A program made the position numbers and the translations under genes. From positions 1 to 39,370 of the forward strand of contig MGKI01000010.1 in the NCBI GenBank assembly GCA_001795615.1: a stretch of 39,370 bases of DNA. The letters are read 5' to 3'. The notes beneath the pieces were generated by a model that saw nothing but the letters and a program-made list of their open reading frames with translations, did no database searches and had not been told where the DNA came from. The DNA is from Candidatus Yanofskybacteria bacterium RIFCSPLOWO2_01_FULL_42_49 (GTDB taxonomy: Bacteria > Patescibacteriota > Minisyncoccia > 2-02-FULL-40-12 > GWA2-44-9). Shown in pieces: positions 34,251-39,370 of the stretch; the first letter of the stretch is position 1, and every line of letters begins with the position of its first letter.

Positions 34251-34676
34251 CTAAATTGAAAAGACGGCATCGCGCATTTCACGCATAGCAAACCAGCTTC
34301 TGAAGCTCGTCTCCAGAGACTTGTAGAAATCATGGTCGGAAGAATAAGCCAATACGGCAATCTGCTTGTGTCTAAAAATTTCGAAATTAAATAAACGCTT
34401 CGCTAAAATAGTTGAGGCAATAAGCGCAACAAGAAAAAGCAACAAACTCATTGCTGTCGTGACGCTAAAATTTGCCGAAGAAAAAACCTTAAAAGCGCTG
34501 AGGTGAAATGAGGCAAAACCGATCAGCCCCCTGAAAGCAGAACAATCAGTCCCTTCTCGCAAAGCTGCGATACAACCGCCCAAGTCATGACTGGGACCAT
34601 GATCACCCATAGCTAAAAAGCCAAATACGGCCATACCGATAAAACTAATGATTAACAGGGCTGCAAATTTATTCAT
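34251..34676 (-). CDS. Hypothetical membrane protein
   Basis: Intact 141-aa ORF with two TM segments and GGCIAALREGTDCSAFRGLIGFASFH. Confidence 0.65.
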   Translation of the reverse strand: MNKFAALLIISFIGMAVFGFLAMGDHGPSHDLGGCIAALREGTDCSAFRGLIGFASFHLSAFKVFSSANFSVTTAMSLLLFLVALIASTILAKRLFNFEIFRHKQIAVLAYSSDHDFYKSLETSFRSWFAMREMRDAVFSI

Positions 34677-34688
34677 CTTATTTCTTGA

Positions 34689-35159
34689 TTATACTCTTTC
34701 TTTTTCTTTTTGCCCATAGCAATAAAATAGCGTTCCGACAAACAAAATAAATGTTACGCCCGCGGACAAAAGACAATATTCGCAGAACGCTTTAATTACA
34801 AACGCCTGAAGATACACGAACCAAAGAGTGAAAACAAATCCCACCATTATCGCGGTCATGGCGGCCAAAATATACTTAGGATGTTTTGTGTCCATATACA
34901 AAACAGCAAAAGTAATGACGGCAAGATAATATAAACCCCCCAAGAGAGCATTGGGAATACCGAAAATAGTGGCGTACTGGCTGGTAAGGACCGTTTCGCA
35001 TTCTCCCAAAGAACACGGCGGAATAACATTTTTATAGTGAAGAACCGAAAGATACGCAGAGTCAATAAACCCGATAAAGCCGCCGACGAGAAAAAGTATC
35101 GGCAACCATTTAGGAATTTGCCGCCAACTCTTGTTCAATAAAGTTTTTAAATTCATCAT
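34689..35159 (-). CDS. VKOR-family disulfide-forming protein
   Basis: GFIGFIDSAYLSVLHYKNVIPPCSLGECETVLTSQYATIFGIPNALLGGLYYL...KAFCEYCLLSAGVT. Confidence 0.92.
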   Translation of the reverse strand: MMNLKTLLNKSWRQIPKWLPILFLVGGFIGFIDSAYLSVLHYKNVIPPCSLGECETVLTSQYATIFGIPNALLGGLYYLAVITFAVLYMDTKHPKYILAAMTAIMVGFVFTLWFVYLQAFVIKAFCEYCLLSAGVTFILFVGTLFYCYGQKEKERV

Positions 35160-35841
35160 AGCTCCTGGGTTGGATTTTTTTACCGTTCAAAATAAAAGTC
35201 GGGGTGGCGTTGACGCCGGCTTTCAAACCGCCGTCATTGTCCGATTGAACTTTATTTTTAACCTCGCCGGAATCAATCTGTTCCTCGAATAGTTTCAAAT
35301 CTAGTCCGATTGTTTCGGCGTATTTGGTCATAACATCTCTCGCTTTGTCGTCGCTTAAGTTAGCCCAAACATTCTGGCCATCATAGATCATATCGTGCAT
35401 TTCCCAGAATTTCCCTTGTTTGCCGGCTGCCTCGGAAGCATATGCCGTTATCTTGGCGTTTTTGTGCTGGCTCAAAGGGAAATGCCTGTAAACAAAGGCA
35501 ATCTTGCCGACATAGTCAGTTCTGATTTGCTGGACAATCGGCTCGTATTGAGCGCACGCTGGACACTGAAAGTCCCCGTATTCTATCAAAACAATTTTGG
35601 AATCAAAGATGCCAAAAACTCGGTCGGTCGGGTTAACAGCATCGACAATCATAGCGGTTGTCCCGGACGAACCGCCATAATTATATACCGCAAAAACAGA
35701 ACCGATTAACGCTCCCGCTATCAAGACCCACATTGCAGTTCTTTTTAGAGTTCTCTTTTTTGAGGCTGAATCGCGCACTAAGTCCTTTTCTTGTCTGCGC
35801 AGTTCATACCTTTCTTTGTTGGTTGATTGTTCTTCTGTCAT
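35110..35841 (-). CDS. DsbA-family thiol:disulfide oxidoreductase
   Basis: VLIEYGDFQCPACAQYEPIVQQI...LKAGVNATPTFILNGKKI; overlaps the VKOR start by 50 nt. Confidence 0.93.
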   Translation of the reverse strand: MTEEQSTNKERYELRRQEKDLVRDSASKKRTLKRTAMWVLIAGALIGSVFAVYNYGGSSGTTAMIVDAVNPTDRVFGIFDSKIVLIEYGDFQCPACAQYEPIVQQIRTDYVGKIAFVYRHFPLSQHKNAKITAYASEAAGKQGKFWEMHDMIYDGQNVWANLSDDKARDVMTKYAETIGLDLKLFEEQIDSGEVKNKVQSDNDGGLKAGVNATPTFILNGKKIQPRSYDEFKNFIEQELAANS

Positions 35842-36011
35842 ATCCCTTAATTATACACCGAATATACTGAAAAGTCAAGTCGCTTTCGCTCTAAAATTGA
35901 CTTTCATCTCAATGCTCTATATACTTTATCACTAGTTAAGTCAGAGATCAATCGGCTGGTTTAAACTCATTAAATTGTGCCATTTATCTCACTAACGGTC
36001 GAATTATAATA

Positions 36012-36084
36012 GTTAACTAGCCACTAGCCACTAGCCACTAGAAATTCACTAGTCGCTAGGCACTAGTCGCTAGGCACTAGTTAG
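36012..36084 (+). promoter_or_regulatory. CTAG-heptamer leader element upstream of the zinc-ribbon gene
   Basis: (CTAGCCA)x3 CTAG AAATTCA then CTAGTCGCTAGGCA repeats, ending CACTAGTTAG next to the ATG; TATAAT at 36005-36010. Confidence 0.7.
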
Positions 36085-36282
36085 ATGGCATACGATAACA
36101 ACAACGGCGGCAATAACGGTGGAAGAGATTTTGCCCCGAGAAAGATGTACAGCGGAAGCTGGAACTGCTCAAAATGCGGTAAAGAAATCACGGAGTTGCC
36201 TTTCGAGCCGGATCCGGCCCGATTGGACAAACTGCTTTGCAGAGACTGCCACAGAGAACGAGCGCAGTCTTTCCGAAGATAA
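36085..36282 (+). CDS. Zinc-ribbon (CxxC...CxxC) small protein
   Basis: NCSKCGKEITELPFEPDPARLDKLLCRDCHRERAQSFRR; Asn/Gly-rich N-terminus. Confidence 0.9.
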   Translation: MAYDNNNGGNNGGRDFAPRKMYSGSWNCSKCGKEITELPFEPDPARLDKLLCRDCHRERAQSFRR

Positions 36283-36300
36283 TTATTGGACATTAAATCA

Positions 36301-36326
36301 AAAACTCCCGTACGGGAGTTTTTGAT
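36301..36326. terminator. Intrinsic terminator
   Basis: AAAAACTCCCGTACGGGAGTTTTTG. Confidence 0.85.
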
Positions 36327-36363
36327 TTTTGGTAAAGTAATTTTTATAACAAAAAGCCGGCAT

Positions 36364-36921
36364 TTAGCTGGCGTCGGTTGTTGACTCACCGTGAACAAGC
36401 TTAGCGGCATTATAGGCTTTGCAAAACTCATCCTCAAGGAAACTGCTTATGCCAAGACACTCCTCTATAACTTGTCTTGCGCCTTCAATGTAATAAAAGC
36501 ACCGCTGCCTGCTCCATTGTACCGGCGGATCAACGGCGGTGGAACGCACATTGGATATTTGGTCGGCTAGCTTTACTCTCTTCACACTATCATTTAAACA
36601 ACGGATTCGTCTTGCCTGGGCGGCCTTGCGTTCCCGTGTGTGAAGATTCCTAAACTCCGGCAAATCGGTCAGTCCAAAAACGATACTCGTAACCTCCTCG
36701 CCGAAGTTATCGAAAATATCCTGAATTACCGAATGGGTATCCTCCACCACATCATGCAGCCAAGCCGCCACGACCTCTTCCTTACTGCCACCGGATTGTT
36801 CAACTAGCGATGCCACTTCAGAGACATGTTCCATCATCGGCGTTTCGGCTCGATTATTTCGATTCTGGCCCTTGTGGGCCTCCAGCGCAAAGGCCTTCGC
36901 TCTTTCCACCAATTCGCTCAT
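36364..36921 (-). CDS. HD-domain protein, SpoT/Mesh1-like small alarmone hydrolase candidate
   Basis: AFALEAHKGQNRNNRAETPMMEHVSEVASLV...VAAWLHDVVEDTHSVIQDIFDNFGEEVTSIVFGLTD. Confidence 0.85.
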   Translation of the reverse strand: MSELVERAKAFALEAHKGQNRNNRAETPMMEHVSEVASLVEQSGGSKEEVVAAWLHDVVEDTHSVIQDIFDNFGEEVTSIVFGLTDLPEFRNLHTRERKAAQARRIRCLNDSVKRVKLADQISNVRSTAVDPPVQWSRQRCFYYIEGARQVIEECLGISSFLEDEFCKAYNAAKLVHGESTTDAS

Positions 36922-36983
36922 TTCGTCCTCCTATCTCGATTGGTTGTAAAGACTATAACACAAAACAGCAAATCTGTAAAACA

Positions 36984-37012
36984 AAACCCCGCTAAGTTGC
37001 GGGGCAAAAATT
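36984..37012 (-). terminator. Terminator-like hairpin downstream of the S46 peptidase gene
   Basis: CCCCGCTAAGTTGCGGGG flanked by A-tract (T-tract on minus strand). Confidence 0.65.
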
Positions 37013-37021
37013 GTTTTCTGC

Positions 37022-38950
37022 TTATCGGATCAATTCTTGGACCAACTGATCAGCTTGATAAACATTCCCCAAAAGCTCGAGGATACCGGCGGAATGTACC
37101 GCCACAGCGCGGGCTTGAGGTGAATAATCATAGTCATAGTCGCTTACCAGCCCATGGATATTGCTGTCAAAAACAATTCCGACAATTTCCAGGTCCCGGT
37201 TGAAAACCGGGCTACCGGAGTTACCGCCGGTAATGTCGAGGTTAGAAACGAAGTTAAGCGGCGTTTTAAGATTCACCGAACTCTTTCTCTTTTGCCATTT
37301 ATTCGGAAGCTTCCAATCGCCGGCGTTATCAAAGTCCGCCGAATGCCTGTAAGCGTCGCCAATAGTAGTCCACGGCAGAATTGTCTTTCCGTTTTCACTG
37401 TAACCGGACATCGTTCCGAATGATAATCGCAAAGTAAATGTGGCATCGGGATAAACGCCGGTGCCCAATAGTTTAAACATCGCATCTGATAGTCTAGCAT
37501 ATCCCTCTTGTTCCCTTTTTACCGCTTGAACATACTGGGCTTGTAAGCCATACGATTCTGCCACAACAGCCACAGCGGCAGAGAGCAAAGGGTTGGTGGC
37601 GACATCCGGTTCCATTTCAAAAGAATCGTAAATAAACTGGTGGGCGGCGCGAGCCGGACTCATGTCATCGGAAAGCACCGAGCGGACCAGCTGGCTGTCG
37701 GCGCCAAACACCTCAACTAAATGCCCCAGAGAGTCGACTAATTTTGCTTCTTCATATCTTAAGCTCGTTTCTGAAAGCGAATTCCTGTACTCAATTACAC
37801 TCTGGATATTTTGCTGATTGCTGCCAAGATTCAGTGATTCGAAAACAAGACCAAAAAGATCCGAATCAAACCCCAATCCCCTGGCCGTCATCATAAGTTG
37901 AGAATAAATAGGCCGAATTTCTTTTTGGGCTTCGCTGATCAAATTCATGCCTTCCGTAATTTGATTCGTAAGCACGGGATCGCCGTTGGCTTTGTCGAGT
38001 AAGTCGGCTTCAAATAATTTTTTGTCCCTAAAAAGTTTCGGGTCCTGAAGTCCCTTTATTTTCCCCGCGTATAGCTTGCGTGCATTTTGCCAGCTGAAAA
38101 GGTCCGATTCAACAACTAGTGCTTCCGCTCTGCCACGAAGCATAAACTGCTTTGTTGTCAGCTCTCGCCGCCGGAACACATCCAGCAGAAACGGTGCCCT
38201 GACATCGCGTTCCGTCTCAAGCGCAGAAAGAGTCAGAAGCCGTTCCGTACTTCCCGGATGGCCCGACACAAACATCAGTTCGCCTTCTTTGGCCCCTGTT
38301 TTAGACCATGTAAAATGGTCGGGTGTCTTGACCGGCTTGCCGTCTTCATACGCTCTCAAAAACGAGACATCGAGCGTATAGCGGGGGTATTCGAAATTAT
38401 CAGCATCTCCCCCGAAAAATCCAACCCTTTGTTCAGGCATAAAAACTAATCTAATGTCATTGTAAATTTTGTAGCAATAACTATGGTACTGGCCACCTTG
38501 ATACAAAATCACGACTTCACATGTCATCCCGACCGGACTGATCCGGCTAAACATTGCCGTATTGTTTACTTCTTTAGTTATATCGGTCACGCTCATCAAA
38601 ACCCTGACATTGAGATTAGTCTTAAGTTCTTGTGAGGGCGTCGGAGCGTAGAATCCGTTTTCATAGTAGTTATTCTCCGGCGTACTTAACTCCTTGACCG
38701 CCTCTTCGGAACAATGCCAATTAGTCATCAGCAAACCGTCTTCAGAAACAAACGATGTGGAGCAATTCGGAAGACGGGCTGAACTTTTCTGAACCCGTTC
38801 CACCCATACCGAAGTCGATACAAAGTCGTATTTATTCTTAAGTTGTTCCAGGGGCAGGTTATTCAACAGCCACATCCCCTCGTCAGCATAAGACGAGAAA
38901 CCAAAGACAAGAATCACAGCAAGCAAAACCGAAACAACCATCTTTTTCAC
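37022..38950 (-). CDS. S46-family dipeptidyl-peptidase (DPP7/DPP11-like), exported
   Basis: Signal peptide; EGMWLLNNLPLEQLKNKYDF; LLMTNWHCS; VSNLDITGGNSGSPVFNRDLEIVGIVFD. Confidence 0.95.
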   Translation of the reverse strand: MKKMVVSVLLAVILVFGFSSYADEGMWLLNNLPLEQLKNKYDFVSTSVWVERVQKSSARLPNCSTSFVSEDGLLMTNWHCSEEAVKELSTPENNYYENGFYAPTPSQELKTNLNVRVLMSVTDITKEVNNTAMFSRISPVGMTCEVVILYQGGQYHSYCYKIYNDIRLVFMPEQRVGFFGGDADNFEYPRYTLDVSFLRAYEDGKPVKTPDHFTWSKTGAKEGELMFVSGHPGSTERLLTLSALETERDVRAPFLLDVFRRRELTTKQFMLRGRAEALVVESDLFSWQNARKLYAGKIKGLQDPKLFRDKKLFEADLLDKANGDPVLTNQITEGMNLISEAQKEIRPIYSQLMMTARGLGFDSDLFGLVFESLNLGSNQQNIQSVIEYRNSLSETSLRYEEAKLVDSLGHLVEVFGADSQLVRSVLSDDMSPARAAHQFIYDSFEMEPDVATNPLLSAAVAVVAESYGLQAQYVQAVKREQEGYARLSDAMFKLLGTGVYPDATFTLRLSFGTMSGYSENGKTILPWTTIGDAYRHSADFDNAGDWKLPNKWQKRKSSVNLKTPLNFVSNLDITGGNSGSPVFNRDLEIVGIVFDSNIHGLVSDYDYDYSPQARAVAVHSAGILELLGNVYQADQLVQELIR

Positions 38951-39082
38951 GCTTTATCCTCTTTTTAAAACAACCCTCTGTGTCAAATAAGTACATTTTT
39001 ACCACGACCCTGTCAATGCGACACCCGGATAATCAGCAGGTTGAAAACAATGATTTGTTGTGATAAAATTCCTCTGTCAGTA

Positions 39083-39190
39083 TTAACAATATTCCGCGGT
39101 AGCTCAACCCCGACGATACTGTCGGGGAGCCGACCGAAGCGTCGGCTTGGTAGAAGGCGGCTCGCCGCTCTACAGCTTATTTGCGGAATA
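39083..39190. repeat. Truncated tRNA-Asn 5' copy interrupted by two tandem 20-nt palindromes
   Basis: TTAACAATATTCCGCGGTAGCTCAA + CCCCGACGATACTGTCGGGG + AGCCGACCGAAGCGTCGGCT + TGGTAGA. Confidence 0.85.
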
Positions 39191-39205
39191 ATTTTAACAA
39201 TATAT

Positions 39206-39280
39206 TCCGCGGTAGCTCAATGGTAGAGCGGCTCCCTGTTAAGGAGATGGTTCCAGGTTCGAGTCCTGGCCGCGGAGCCA
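39206..39280 (+). tRNA. tRNA-Asn(GTT)
   Basis: Acceptor TCCGCGG/CCGCGGA, anticodon loop CTGTTAA, T-loop TTCGAGT, encoded CCA. Confidence 0.96.
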
Positions 39281-39370
39281 GTCAGAAAATTGCAAGTTTT
39301 TAGATGTCGCCTCGCTTCGCTTGGCGACCAAATCATAAGGAATCTTGGACGAAAAATTGAATTGGCGATT

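Noticed and set aside
36081-36437. Minus-strand ORF 36081-36437 (118 aa)
   Set aside because: Antisense to the zinc-ribbon gene and spans its terminator.
39093-39175. Upstream tRNA-Asn copy as a functional tRNA
   Set aside because: Only the 5' part is present, D-loop is interrupted by 40 nt, and no anticodon stem or T-arm follows.

Overview
This 39.4 kb window looks like a chromosomal segment of a reduced-genome bacterium, most like CPR/Patescibacteria (Parcubacteria-like). That placement is inferred from a short EF-Ts, an RF1 lacking its N-terminal domain, a tRNA intron, and many small membrane or hypothetical proteins. Housekeeping content: rpsB-tsf, rpmE-prfA, rplY, rpmG, five tRNAs, a sugar-phosphate gene run (fba, unknown 419-aa gene, pfkB-type kinase, rpe, FAD-linked oxidase, rpiB), trxB, a PMT-type glycosyltransferase, sod, glutaredoxin, tgt, tdk and an RRM protein. 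From about 25 to 36 kb there is an extracytoplasmic redox/copper gene set: two VKOR-DsbA pairs, a cupredoxin, a CPH-type P1B ATPase, CcdA, a DUF1573 protein, DoxX proteins and Cys-rich unknowns. The most unusual signal is a pervasive family of heptanucleotide repeats, mostly of the form YTARNNN, in the spacers just upstream of start codons. A core YTAR gives a TAA/TAG stop on both strands, and a 7-nt period puts stops in all three frames. Related arrays also lie inside tgt and the PMT gene, where the one unit that would give an in-frame stop carries a stop-removing substitution. Separate GC-richer perfect palindromes are inserted in frame in tgt, trxB, the PMT gene and probably rpiB, and also in the D-loop of a truncated tRNA-Asn copy. 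Other notable items: a tRNA-Thr(GGT) split by a ~257-nt group I-like intron, a LAGLIDADG ORF whose stop codon lies inside tRNA-Tyr, and a 72-nt heptamer leader shared by an RRM gene and a zinc-ribbon gene. All calls come from reading the sequence; no database search was run.
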